The position numbers and the translations under genes were made by a program. The notes beneath the pieces are model-generated. The model saw only the letters and a program-made list of their open reading frames with translations, searched no databases and was not told where the DNA came from. Below, one piece after another: positions 1-11,471 of a stretch of DNA of 64,000 nt. The DNA lies in contig NC_071668.1 in assembly GCF_028554725.1 (NCBI RefSeq), positions 56,649,732 to 56,713,731 of the forward strand, in the 5' to 3' direction. Numbering within the stretch: position 1 is the first letter of the stretch; every line of letters begins with the position of its first letter. Source of the DNA: Zeugodacus cucurbitae. Taxonomy: Eukaryota > Arthropoda > Insecta > Diptera > Tephritidae.

Positions 1-2053
1 AAATAACTGTAAAGTTTGTGTTATTAAGATAAAAAGTAGTGGGTAGCCATTAAAAAATAAATAATATAGAATAAAGTGTAGTTTTTACTGCTAAAAGTAA
101 CAACTCTGTAGCAGGGGACAGCAGTGGCAGCCCTTAAGAAATAGCTGTAGAAAAATAAGCATTGGTACTGCAGACTGAGTACCGAGTGTTTAGCGACTGC
201 AAGCACTTTAGTAGGGTTCCTTAGTAGTGGTAGTAGGTAATAGTAGTAAGCAGTAAGAGTAACGGTTTCAAGTGTCAAAAATAACATGAATAAATACTAA
301 ATAGATGTCAAACTATTTTTTAAATTTTTTTGAAAAGTATAAAATAAAATTTTAATATTTATTTAGAAACAATAGATTGATTTAGAAGAATAAATAGATA
401 TTTTTCGATTAATTTTAAAAAGTAATAATTTTTAAAAACTTAAATTAAAATAATTATTTTTTATAATAAATTGTTTAAAAAATATATGTATATTTTTATA
501 TATTACTTCTAATATTATAGGTTTTAATTTTGTTTTTTCATGATTTCATTTCCAAGATTAAGGAATTTTGAAATTACAGAAAGCTTTTAATAGACGAACC
601 ATGCTATGAAAGTTTATATATTTGTTATATAAACAAATTCTGATTTTTTTAATTTTCCATTCAGGAAATGCAATATCTCGCATGAAAGTAATTTTATCGG
701 TTAAACTTGTTGCAGAGATTTTCATAAGATTTATTACTTAACTTATTTAAAATTCAAAATAATCTGTATTCATATTTAAGCTTTCTAGGAGCTTTTGAAG
801 CTTTCAGGTAAGCTTATAAAAGCTTTTCAAATTTTTGTGTACCAAAAGCTTTTAGGTATAAGTCAGAAAACTGCATTAATATTTTTCATATTAGAAGAAT
901 GGCTTTCATTTCGATATAACATTTTTTAAGAATGTTAATTTGATTTATGTTCAAAAATTTCGGAAAGCTTCGGAATTTGTACAAAAGTATTGCCTAATTT
1001 TTCAGTTTTTCAGTTTACTATTTAGCATTGAAGTATTGATTAAAACAACTTTTAGAAGTGATTTAAGAGTAAAGCTTTTAAGTAAACTAAACATTTTTCA
1101 ATATTTCACTTGAAACAATATTATGGAAAAGCTCTGTTTATATGTCTTTAGGTCTTAAGAAGGAAAAGCTCTGTTTATATATAAACGAAAGCTTTTGGGC
1201 GCTTTCAATATTCATGCTGGCTTTAGTTTCTTTGCTTTAATTTTAAATCTTGTTTATTAATTCTCAAGGGAGCTTATTATAAATTTTTATGGATTTTTAG
1301 ATGTCTGCAGTTCTGGGTTTATAGGAGCTTTTTATAAAATTGTATGGGTTTTACGAGTCTGCAGTTCAGATTTTACAGTTTATTGAAGCACTTTGCAGTT
1401 CATTTGATAAATAATAATTTTTCAATGCATTTAAATTCTGAGCATATATAGAATGAGAATGTATGCAATAAACTCATGAAAGGAGAACTTTAAGATGTAT
1501 ATAAAAGTTTTAGTTCGTTTAATTACTTTTGATTTATTTTTCAGCAAAAGAAACTGACTTTAAAAGATATGCATATTTGTAATGAATTAAAATATTTATT
1601 AAATAATATTTATTTTAAAGTTTAAAAATTATTTATATAATTAAACAAAAAGAAAAGCTAGAAATTAATATTAATGTACTTGTATACAATTAATGACAAT
1701 TTAAATGGTCCGTACATGGCGGAAAGCTTTCATACACTTGCTCGAGCTTTCGCTTGAACTTCCATGTGAGCTTTAATAGGAGTGATAGTGATGATCGAAA
1801 ATAACTGAAAGCTGCCGTGTAAGTGCTTTCGAGCTTTCGCTTGAATTTTTGTGACAACTTTCATGGGTGCGAAAATGAAGCTTTTGCTGACTTTGCGTAA
1901 AGTATGTATGCATGTTTGCGTGCTGCCGTCTGGCATTCTTATGTATTTTTGTTTACGATTGTGTAGTTTATGTGTACTGTAATATGTGTACTGTGTAGAC
2001 ATGTAACCTGAGTATGCATTTAAGTATGTATGTGTTGTACATTAACACTTTAC
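1..2053. other. start of the next nAChR intron, rich in AAGCTTT motifs
   Basis: This AT-rich non-coding sequence lies 3' of the exon at 2054 in transcript sense. Between about 779 and 1195 I count nine AGCTT-containing motifs, mostly of the form AAAGCTTT. More follow at 1735-1885. I see no exon of the receptor here: no sequence for the expected LDL... or NGEW segment on the minus strand. Confidence 0.6.
1735..1885. repeat. short direct repeat containing CGAGCTTTCGCTTGAA
   Basis: The 16-mer CGAGCTTTCGCTTGAA occurs exactly at 1743-1758 and again at 1830-1845, 87 bp apart, among further GAAAGCTTT, GAGCTTT and GAAGCTTTT motifs. It is part of the AAGCTTT-rich zone beside the receptor exon at 2054. 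Function unknown. Confidence 0.6.
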
Positions 2054-2234
2054 CTGATTTCCATCGTAAGTCCAACTACCGAATTTCATTTCGCAGTGTT
2101 GGTCATCAAATGGGAACCACGTGATGTCTATCTTGCATGTGCTCTTGAAGATACCAGGGGGCACGTACAGACAACTGCCGTTATGTTTGACCACAATGTT
2201 GGTGTGATACGTGCCATCGAATCCCTCATCCGCG
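2054..2234 (-). CDS. nAChRalpha (alpha5/alpha7-type): nicotinic acetylcholine receptor alpha subunit, exon encoding loop E and Cys-loop
   Basis: On the minus strand this 181-bp exon gives one base plus 60 codons, starting ADEGFDGTYHTNIVVKHNGS, passing through CLYVPPGIFKSTCK and ending FGSWTYDGNQ. The two cysteines of STCKIDITWFPFDDQHCEMK are separated by 13 residues, which is the signature Cys-loop. HNGSC contains an N-glycosylation sequon just before loop E. The acceptor is AG at 2236-2235 and the donor is GTAAAG from 2053. The first base completes the AGC (Ser) codon begun by the exon at 51958, giving MYNSADEGFD across the junction, as expected for the family. The closing GNQ fits alpha7/alpha5 subunits better than alpha6 (GFQ in the proteins I recall), so I favour alpha7 or alpha5. 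The following exon (LDL...) is not within 1-2053, so the next intron is longer than 2 kb. Homologous exons in Drosophila alpha6 are A-to-I edited; editing here is untested. Confidence 0.96.
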
Positions 2235-3764
2235 CTATATAATTATAATCATAGCGTTTTATTGAATTTAATGCGCTTTTTTTTTAATAATTTTTTTCTT
2301 TATTGATTATTTTTTTCTTTGAAACTCGTTTGATTCATTTCATTTACTTTATGCTTTTATTAGCCTGCTAGTCGCTAGTTTCTTGTCTAATTTTTTAAAT
2401 TATTTTATATTTGCTTCTTTGCTTAACGCCTATCTTTGCTTGGCTTAAATTCTTGCATTGCCTTTTCTACTTATTTGTTAGTTATTTACTTTACTCAAAA
2501 CAAATATACGTATATATTTAGTATATTTATATATTTTTCTACTTGGCTGGCAACCAAAATAATTCACTGCTCATTAGCAGCAAACTGATTAACTTTTGTT
2601 GCCCAACTTTGTGATACTTTATGTGAAGGATTTGGGTGTTTTTGGGGATTTGTGAGTGATTTTGTTTCATTTTCGTTTTTTGTTGTTGCAATATTATATA
2701 GTTAGATAAAGTACATGTGTGAAATAAGTATATGATTTTGGTTTGTGTGTTAGTAAATAGTTTTCTTTATATACAAACATACACATATATAGAGTATATA
2801 GAAAAAATACTAATATTATATTAAAATATATACACATATATTTTGGAAACAGTTATATGCTAATACTCACTCATGAATAAATGGTGTCATTTCAACTGAT
2901 AATCTTCTTAACGTAAAATTAATTGCATACTTAGAGGCGTACAAGCTTGGTGGCTTACATAATGTTATGTATATACTATAGAGTTACTTATATTTTTCTA
3001 ATTAAATAAAGATTTAGCGCATATTAATTATGTACATAAATGTATATACCCTACTAATATAATATTGATATGTATGTATATTGCTTATCTATGTTAGTGT
3101 TCTTATTGGACTCATATCTGAAATATGTAAAATATATTTTTATAAATACTTATGAGCGAAAGTCATATAAGCGAAAGAAAAGCACAACTTGAATATATAC
3201 CAACAGTCAGCTTTATATGCATTTAATCACCGAAAAACTGATATATAAGATGTTTGATGACTTCATAAGTCGTCCAAATTAGGTCTTTACGGTTGAAAAC
3301 ATCGGACAGAATTGCGAGAGAATTCGTAAAAATATAACAAACATACCTAGATACCCGATAAATTAGTTTGATCGGGACAGCTGACTCTCTAAGTATATCA
3401 AATGGACCTGTTGGACATGTTGTTCATGAATAACGTGGGTTTAGGGCGAGTTTTTTTTATCGAATACTTCATCGTATTATTAATTAACTGAAATGGAATT
3501 GTCTTTCGAATTCCGTAAGCAAATCGGATCTGACTCATATTGGTATTTTTTTGATCAAGAGTCTTCAAGAAAATAGTCGCAGGAAAGACATCGCAGCTCA
3601 AACCTATGTGTTTTGAAATGAAACACTAATTGTTATAACGTCCTTAATGTCAGTTACGTTGAATAATAAAGAAGCATTTCGAGCATTGTTCACTCTACAT
3701 TTTCGGTGACTTTAAGATAATTTCCGTAACAATAAGCCATTGGGTGTTTAAGACAATATATATT
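2235..3764. other. AT-rich intronic sequence, no gene seen
   Basis: Low-complexity AT-rich sequence with T runs near 2278-2330 and many TATATA stretches. No coding signal or recognisable transposon was found. Confidence 0.5.
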
Positions 3765-3777
3765 AATCATTTTTTCA
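3765..3777 (+). repeat. left target-site duplication of the 3.8-kb retrotransposon copy
   Basis: AATCATTTTTTCA at 3765-3777 matches AATCTTTTTTTCA at 6145-6157 at 12 of 13 positions. The pair brackets the non-LTR element exactly, with the right copy starting in the CCTAA tail. This supports insertion of an already 5'-truncated copy at 3778. Confidence 0.65.
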
Positions 3778-4750
3778 ATGGTGACACCGAAAGGCAGAGG
3801 GAAACCCTTCTGGTGGACCTCGGAGCTCTCTGAAATTAGGACATCTAGCCGAAGGCTATTTAATAAAGCTCGCAGAAGCGGGTTTGCAGGCGACTGGTTA
3901 TTGTATAAGAGCGGACTCGCGATTTACAAGTCCGAGATTAGGAAGGCTAAAACGTCCTCCTGGAGAGCCTTTTGTCAAAAGGTCGAAGGTTGTCGGGAAT
4001 CTTCTAGGGTTAGGACCATTCAGCCTTTCCGGACCTTTTGAGTGAACGGAATCTCGTATGGGCGATAAACTCATTTAAACCATTCAAGTCCCCTGGGCTG
4101 GATGGTATCACTCCAGCGCAGCTGCAGCATGCAATCAAAACATCATGCAGCTGGTTGACCCCTATCTATGCGAACTGCATTAGATTGGGTCACATTCTGG
4201 GAGCTTGGAGGCAGGTTAGAGTTACGTTCATTCCCAAGGGTGGAAAGAGCTCGCATGTCGCGGCCAAGGATTTCAGGCCTATCAGTCTCTCCTCGTTCTT
4301 ATTGAAAACTTTGGAGAGGCTGATTGATCGGAATATCAGGGGAAGGATACCAGTAGATCTTTTATCTAGCGCGCAGCACGCTTACGTAAAGGCAGGTCAG
4401 CAGACACCGCCCTACACACTGTTTGGATAGAAAAGTCTATCGTACACAAACACTTCGCCGTGGGAACCTTTCTTGATATCGAGGGGGCTTTCAATAATGT
4501 TCTGCCGGAAGCGGTAATTGGAGCCCTGAATAGGTTCGGGGTTGAATCCAACCTTAAGCAACTCGTTTTCAGTCTGCTCTGCGAAAGAACGATCGTAGCG
4601 GACTGGGGCAGCGCGCGTGTACACCGTGCCGTTAACAGGGGAACCCCCCAAGGAGGAGTTCTCTCGCCTCTTCTCTGGATCATGGTCGTTAACGACCTGC
4701 TAGAGAAGCTTGCAAAGAGGGGCTGCCGGGTGGTAGCCTATGCTGACGAT
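3778..4750 (+). pseudogene. reverse transcriptase domain, broken
   Basis: This is the RT half of ORF2 (RNA-templated DNA synthesis at the insertion site). It is read in three frames: frame of 3778 to about 4040, frame of 4038 to about 4395, then frame of 4460 to 4750. Frameshifts therefore lie near 4020-4040 and near 4390-4400, where YVKAG passes into ADTALHTVW in the new frame. The catalytic YADD is at 4739-4750. Immediately after it the sequence jumps to IGKRWGLSPKVVLWLYE, whereas related proteins have roughly 90-110 residues in between, so the end of the palm and much of the thumb appear deleted at about 4751. The missing length is an estimate from family knowledge. Confidence 0.9.
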
Positions 4751-4751
4751 C

Positions 4752-6037
4752 GGAAAAAGATGGGGTCTCTCACCCAAGGTGGTTCTTTGGCTATATGAAA
4801 CTATAGCCAAACCTATGTTCTATGGGATATTCGTTTGGTGGAAGTGTTTGGAAAAGACTTCACTAGTCAAAAGACTAGTAAGTGTTCAACGAGCGGCTCT
4901 CGTAAGTATGAGTGGCGCGCTCCGTACGACACCAACCTTGGCACTTAACGCCTTACTGCGTTTAGTACCCGTGGATATAGCTGGACGGTACTTGGCTGCG
5001 AAAGCGGCTGTTACACTTGGGGAATCCGAGTTTTCAGGAGAGTGCGTACCTGGGCACTCAATTATCCTCACACACTTCGGCTTCATTCCGAGGTCTTTGG
5101 ATCACCTCCATGCCGCCGAGCTCAGCCCGGGCAACAATTTCACTGCTCTTATTTCCTCAAGGGACGTTTGGGCAGGAAGGAGTCGCTGGAGGCGAGGCGC
5201 GGTGAGCTTCTTCACGGATGGGTCGAAGTTGGCGGGGGAGTTCACTGTCGTAAGCTCCGCATCAACCTTAGTTTCAGACTGCCCGATTACTGCAGCGTTT
5301 TTCAAGCGGAAGTGGCTGCTATTAAAGCAGCGACGGACTTATTGCTTCGAAGTGCAACAACCTTTAGGGAGGTGGTGATCCACTCGGATAGTAGCGCGGC
5401 GATACTAGCTCTGAGTTCAGTGAACATGCGCTCAGGGTGGGTTAAGGAATGCCTATCCTCACTATCGGTGGCATAGTTATACTTTTCAATCAGACTAGTC
5501 TGGGTTCCTGGCCACTGCGGAATCGCGGGGAATTGTAAGGCTGATGAGCTTGCAAGGTCAGGGACGACGGACTCTCTATTGGAAGCATGGAAGCATGTGG
5601 GAGCACCATTGTCCTACTGCGGTCTGCTATTGGACAGATGGGCTTCGGCTGAGCTGGGTAGGCGCTGGTCAACTGCCAACACATGCTTAGTCGCAAGATC
5701 CTTCTGGCCTAAGGTTAACCGTGGTAGGTCTGCTGAACTTTTCGCCCTAAGTAAACCTCACCTCTCCTTAATCGTAGGGGTTCTTACTGGCCATTGCCCC
5801 ATTGGGATCCACGCTGTAAGGTTAAAAATCTTACCGGATGCTAGCTGTAGAAGCTGCATGGAGGAGGATGAGATGGAATCGTCTCATCACTTTCTTCTGG
5901 AATGTCCCGCCTTTGCGAGATCAAGAAAGAGATTTCTTGGCTCTCACTTCTTGGAGCAGGCTCGCGAAATAGCGAATATAGAGGTTAAGAATCTCTGCAG
6001 ATTTGTAGTAGGTTCAGGGCGCTTTTTCGACTCCTAA
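4752..6037 (+). pseudogene. RT thumb remnant, RNase H and C-terminal zinc-knuckle-like region, broken
   Basis: This is the second half of ORF2. The frame of 4740 gives IGKRWGLSPKVVLWLYETIA, then the connection region, up to the first RNase H Asp in FFTDGSK (about 5209-5229). A frameshift near 5232-5240 moves the reading into the frame of 5042, which gives FQAEVAAI (Glu), IHSDSSAAI (Asp) and, after one in-frame TAG at 5474-5476, LVWVPGHCGIAGNCKADELA with the last acidic residue. The C terminus has Cys at about 5846 and 5855, a His pair and Cys at about 5903, a CCHC-like pattern. The reading frame ends at 6035-6037. Confidence 0.88.
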
Positions 6038-6147
6038 TTTTGTTAATCTAAGGGGAATCCAGGCTTCACAAACTACTATATTTTAAAGTCTACGTGTGTT
6101 TCTCCATTTGGGAAACAGCCTTGCAACCTAACCTAACCTAACCTAAT
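6038..6147 (+). repeat. 3' UTR and (CCTAA)n tail of the retrotransposon
   Basis: A short 3' UTR ends in CAACCTAACCTAACCTAACC at about 6124-6143, followed by TAATC. CCTAA on this strand is TTAGG on the other, the pentanucleotide of most insect telomeres, which dipterans lack. The same tail is present on the second copy at 6854-6870, so it belongs to the family. Confidence 0.85.
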
Positions 6148-6247
6148 CTTTTTTTCAGTAATATCAGATGGTTAAGGCACTAGAAGTACCCAAGATTAGA
6201 AATATAAATAGTAACCATCAGAGGAAATATTTAGTAACCAGTGTTAG

Positions 6248-6870
6248 GGAATGATTATCTTCACTATTAGTGGTATTGTTATACTTTTTCGTTCGACTGG
6301 TCTGGGTTCCTGGCCACAGCGGAATCGCGAGAAATTGTAAGGCTGATGAGCTTGCAAGGTCAGAAACGTTAATCTCACTATTAGTCGCATTAAAGATGTC
6401 GGAGCACCGTTTTCCTATTGTGGTTTACTACTGGACAGATGGGCCTCGGCTGAGCTGGGCAAACGCTGAACTAGCACTTGCGCAGTCGCCAGTTCCCTCT
6501 GGCCTAAGGTGAATCGTATGAGGTCTACCGAGCTATTCGCCGTCAGTGAAGTTTACATATCATTAGTCATAGGGGTTTTAATTGACCATTATCCCATCGG
6601 GATCCAATAAGTTTACAAATATTACCGCATGCTAGCTGTAGAAGCTGCTTGGAGGAGGATGAGGTGGAATCATCTCATCACTTTTTTCTGGAATTTCTTA
6701 GATTTCGATTTTTCGGACAAGCTTGCGTAATACCGAATATAGAAGTGAAAAATCTCTGCAGATTTGTAGTAATACCTAATCTAGAGGGGAATCTGGCTTC
6801 ACAAAGGACTGTATTTCACAGTTTACGTGTGTTTCTGGCGAACAGCCTTTCAGCCTAACCTAACCTAACC
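6248..6870 (+). mobile_element. second, shorter 5'-truncated copy of the same non-LTR element
   Basis: It begins near 6248 at a point equivalent to about 5447 of the first copy and shares LVWVPGHSGIARNCKADELA, DRWA/ELGK-like remnants, MEEDEVESSHHFFLE and the CCTAACCTAACCTAACC tail at 6854-6870. It has several internal deletions and frame breaks relative to the first copy. It sits only about 100 bp downstream of the first copy's tail, in the same orientation. It is too diverged to be a simple recent tandem duplication. Confidence 0.88.
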
Positions 6871-9059
6871 ATCGGATTAATCCAACAGCCGCAGTATTTA
6901 AGACAAATATATTTGCATAACATAAGGGTAGCTTTAAACTCATGCGAAATTTTAACCTCCTTCACACATTAACATTTAATTTATTGATTTAGTTGAGTTT
7001 ATTTGTTGAGCAACAGTACATAATTTACATATGTGGTTTTATCCAGCGCCAAATTAGCATAATTACATTTGTGGCAAATTAATGGAATCTACTTAATGTG
7101 CAGTTCCTTGCCCTTAATGCAATTAAAACCGTTTGTTAGACCGTTAAAATAATTAGTTTTGCAACGAATACCTACATACGTAAGCTTAATTGAATATTGT
7201 GGCGGTCTAATTTTTCAATGCAATAATAACCTTTGATTTCCAAATCGTTAAATTAAGCGTTCGTGATTTGTGATGGGTTGCATTTTAGCGAGATTAATGC
7301 GTTGAGACAGAAAAATTGATTTATAAATATAATGTAGAAATATACTTTAAAAATATGGCGATACAACTTTTGAAAGCTTACAGAGCTTTCCGAGCTTTTG
7401 TGGAAAGAGTCATGAAGCGTTAACCGCGCGAGGCTTATTTACATGCCACTTAATCTTTATAATTTAATTGACTGCGTGGCATTTAACGGTTTTGTAGGCT
7501 TCACTTGAGATTCCTCTGCACACACACATCCTCTTTAAATATGCACTTATTCACTTACAACCCATAGCGTTTCATATAATTTGTTGTTTTTTTTTTTTGC
7601 ATGCAAAACCGATTCAGCGTCTGCCAGCAGCATTATGTCATTAATAATTTCCTTCAATAATCTCACTTTTCAGTTGTGGACTTACATTTGCGCTCGTAAA
7701 TCAAATAAATCACTATGCCATAACATGGCTGGTTGAACATGCCCATCAAGTTACACAGCACTCAGCCAATAACCAGAGAACAGCTTTCACACTCACACTC
7801 TCACACACACACACATGTAAGTATGCTTACTATGCATGCAGCTTATGGCTGGTTGGGGGCGCCGCCGCATTGCAGAAGACCTCTAAGCTGGTGAGTTGCG
7901 TTTGACCAAGCTTGTGTGACAGTGGCATGGCTATGGCAATGGTAATGTCTAAGCTTGGCTGGCAGCCAATTTATTGCCGCCATATTGTTTCCGCTCATTT
8001 GATGCGCGTTTGGTTCGCGCTGTTGAGCTGTGCACGCTTTGATGGCTTTGTATGCGTGGTGTGTGTGTGTGTGTGAAAGTATTTCTAAGTCATCCTTTGC
8101 GGAGTCGTCAATTATTAAGCTTCATAAATCGCTTCAACGGTTTCAATTACCCGTCGTCAGCTGCCAAATGCTACGGCATTCTCCATCGGTCTTGCTCTCT
8201 TTGGCTTTTTATATGTTTCTTGTAGACTTTGTTTTGCGTCCTATATGGAAGACACTTCTAAACTAAGACACTTTAACTAAACTACAAAATGTGCAATTGC
8301 AAAAATCAGGCCTAAAATCTTTATTTTGCTTCTTAAAATAAATCCTCAAATCACAATGAAGCAGAAGATAACGGTAGAAGTGGATGTATTAAACGGTTAC
8401 TTAAGCGTCCTAGATTAAAAAAGCTCTTTGTATCCGTCTTGGTCGATATATGGAGCATTTTATACTTTATATGAGTCTTATTACCCGAGATCTGTTGGGT
8501 CTTTCATGTTTAAAATTGCCCTTAACTAGCTGATGGATCTTCGAAATGGAGATTCTAAACTTGGATGATCTTTGGATGACGTTAGACCTTTAAAATATAA
8601 AATATACTAGCGGACCCAACAGACCAATATGCTTCAAGAGGACGTGTAGCCAATGAGCCTTTGCTCTTCCACAAAGAATTTTGGAATTTCATCCAATGTA
8701 GGATTCCATCAAAATCTACAGCCGCCAATCAAGAAATCGTAAGCAACTATGACGCAATATTTTCCAGACCGTAGTGCTTCCGTGGTTCAGAAGCACTTCG
8801 ACGATACGGAAAGAATGTCTTAACAAAACTCTGTCAAGAACTTTCTGCAAAGATGATACCATAGACGGCCAGAAGAACTAATAACTTTGCCATATAAAAA
8901 GTGGTCCAGAAATGTTCTCGAAGAAAGTCATGCACTTTTATTTGGTTACCAGTTCTACCGTTGAATCTTCAAGACCTCGAAGCTGGAAAGTACAGTGAAC
9001 GCATCAAGTTCCTGTTTATCCGGCACATCAGTTAACACTAGGAATCAACTAGTGCTTTT

Positions 9060-9450
9060 TGATTAACATGAGTACCTGCCGACGTGCCGACGACGGCCTT
9101 ACCTCACGGATCAATACTGTGCGTTGACCGGCGCCCTGATTTTGTTATGCACAATCAACAACAATTGGCATGTGATATATACACACTAACCACCTTGATA
9201 GGGCTCGAAGCCTACCTAAAACCTCTGCCGTACTTTGAGCCCGGCACTCGGTTGCAGTGCAAGTCTTCAACGAGTAATCGATATCTCACAGCCAAAGCCA
9301 ACACGAAACTCCCCGAAGGCACAACCCATTGAGCAGGTTAGAAGCGAAGCTCCCTGGTAAAAAGTCTCTGCTAAGACCTTGTAGCCGTAGCTATTACCAG
9401 TTGAGCTTCCATACTGGTCTGCAGTGGTAGAGAATTGTGGCTTGAACATA
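9060..9450. other. GC-richer island, identity unknown
   Basis: Its base composition differs from the surrounding AT-rich intron. An 82-codon reading frame on the plus strand (9084-9332) and a 60-codon one on the minus strand (9267-9449) cross it. Neither shows a domain or motif I recognise, and both frames end without splice signals I can support. It could be a decayed transposon piece or a conserved non-coding region. Confidence 0.3.
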
Positions 9451-11130
9451 ATTGTCCTTCTTGATAGGAAGAGTCATTTCAAGGAAAAACCATATCAAAA
9501 AAATTATATAATCTTCTCTTCTGTGCTGGTAAAATGATTAAACTGATGATTGGTACTAACTTTTTCCAATGACAATTATTAAAAAAAAAATAAATTTTTA
9601 AATTAGCTCTACTTCAATGCTCACACAATTGATAATATGATTGCTATGATTGATCCAATCAAATGACAACCATTTGACAACTGAGTTTACACCACCAAAA
9701 TGTCACAGCTGTCAAATTATTTTGTGCAATTTAGACACTTGACATATAAACAACATTTGCAGTAATTACAACTACAACACAGATTTTTTTGTTGTGATAT
9801 ATATAAATATATATAAACTTTACACGCTTTTTTGACATTTATTAGGTACAGTTAGCCGCTGGTGATGTATTTTATAATAAATCAATGACATCACACTTAC
9901 TTATTTGAAACGCTATAACTCACTGCACTCGCTGATTGCAGTGTTGCATTTTCATATGCATATATGAGTATTTGATTGCAACCGTGCAACATAATTTACT
10001 GCCAACAACAACCACTAACAATGTATTATCAAGCATTCATTTGTGTATTGTTTGCTGTATACAATACTTTATCGCTTGTTATTATGCATGTTTGTTATTG
10101 TAATTGTTAGTTGTTATTACACCTCCCCATACACTAATCATGTTAGGTAATTGATGCAACATTTTAACGCCACCGGCATAGGCGTTAAAGAGCATATATG
10201 TGATGCATATGTGAGGAGAGCATATAACTGTCATAGGCATGTATACCGTTACCATATACAGTTACATTCATACATACAAGTATACCAAAAGCACTACATG
10301 CCGCTGGTCATTTGGGATTTATTGTTGCTGCTTCTCATCGCATTTCACATCCCTTTCTCCTCGCTACTGTAGCTCAAACTTGCCACCTATTACATATTTC
10401 ATTAAAATTGCTATGACATTAGTTGCCTCGCTGATTTCAATCCGTTCATCCATTCGAGCCGCCAATTTTAATGTCACAATTCACCAACACTATTTGGTTG
10501 TTGTTGGTGTTACCACATCGCTAGCTATTACTAGCTGTCCACTTGTGTTGGCATTGTCAGGTGTGTGTTATTGACGAGCGCATTCAAAGTGCATCAGCTA
10601 TTCAAGCATTAAGCGGATTCTCATTTGAAATGATAAATCGGGGGAAAAAGTGAAATATTTTTGCAGATTTGGAAATTAAACTCGTTTATATTTCATAGCA
10701 AAGGAAAATTACTTCATTTATATGGCTTAGCAGTGGCTTTCGCTATGATTTGCGCAAATATTCCATATTATTAAGTGGTATGCAAAAAACATTTAGTCCG
10801 ATTATAAATCAATATTTAATCCAGCTTGCATAGCTATGTATGTGGACATTTTTGTGCACTAGTTTTTTATAAGTAGCGTGAATCGAAGCCAATGTGGATA
10901 TTTAATATTGCAATCCACTCAAAGCAATCGTTTAAATCGACTAATTCACTTATGAATAAAAAGCTGCTGTGGCTGTTTATAATGGCTAGCTTTTTGGGTA
11001 TTTAGACCATTTGGATTATTCGACGAGAGTAAGTGGTTTTACAGTGGAAAAAAGGCATTTGTAAAATTTATGTCATATGAAAATAATTATGCGGGGATTT
11101 TCGTTTGGTATATTTGAATTTTTTGTTAAC

Positions 11131-11471
11131 GGTAGCAACCCTTTTTTATTTTAAGCTTGTATTTAATAGTAAAAAATATTGCCACCTAATAAAAAATTTT
11201 ATATAAATTAATTGAAAGGTTATTATAAAAAAATCGCATTAATATCCCCAGTTAAAGTTTTTACCATTTCATTATTTTTATGGTTAGTTTTTCCTATTAA
11301 TGAAGCATTTAAGAGTTTATTAAAAAAATTGCGATTTAAATATTTACTTTTATCTTGCTCAACATATGGCAACTTTATTTTAATTTATTATTATTATTTA
11401 TTTCAATAAAGATTTTCCGTATTTCCAGAAGACTTTAATCCTTCCTATTTTACTTTTAATAGGTGGCGACC
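11131..11471. repeat. scattered GGTTGCCACC-type motifs, mixed orientation
   Basis: Motifs related to GGGTTGCCACCT appear at 11131 (GGTAGCAACCC), 11178 (ATTGCCACCTAAT), 11364 (ATATGGCAACTTT, reverse) and 11461 (AGGTGGCGACC, reverse), separated by AT-rich sequence. These are weaker matches than at 15859-16243 and 58131-58510. Confidence 0.35.

Larger units (their letters stand above)
3778..6147 (+). mobile_element. 5'-truncated, internally deleted non-LTR retrotransposon (RT plus RNase H; I/LOA/R1-like)
   Basis: The element starts inside ORF2, after the missing endonuclease domain, and ends in a CCTAA-repeat tail at 6125-6147. Visible in order: a linker (GRGKPFWWTSEL), RT motifs (SPGLDGITPAQL, FRPISLSSFLLKTLE, FLDIEGAFNNV, GTPQGGVLSPLLW, YADD), an RNase H domain (FTDGSK, FQAEVAAI, HSDSSAAI, WVPGHCGIAGNCKADELA) and a C-terminal Cys/His motif (CRSCMEEDEMESSHHFLLEC). 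An RNase H after RT points to the I/LOA/R1 side of the non-LTR tree; the exact clade is uncertain. Frameshifts, an in-frame stop and a deletion right after YADD show that it is dead. A near-perfect 13-bp target duplication flanks it. Confidence 0.93.

Noticed and set aside
2030..2242. 70-codon plus-strand frame
   Set aside because: It is the antisense shadow of the nAChR Cys-loop exon, which reads perfectly on the minus strand with splice sites.
4366..4683. Minus-strand frames across the retrotransposon RT domain
   Set aside because: Antisense shadows of the RT coding region, which has clear conserved motifs on the plus strand.
6124..6147. CCTAA repeats as a real interstitial telomere
   Set aside because: The repeat sits exactly at the 3' end of a retrotransposon and recurs at the end of the second copy, so it is an element tail.
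9084..9449. Open frames on both strands considered as an extra receptor exon
   Set aside because: No similarity to any nAChR segment, and no phase or splice-site agreement.
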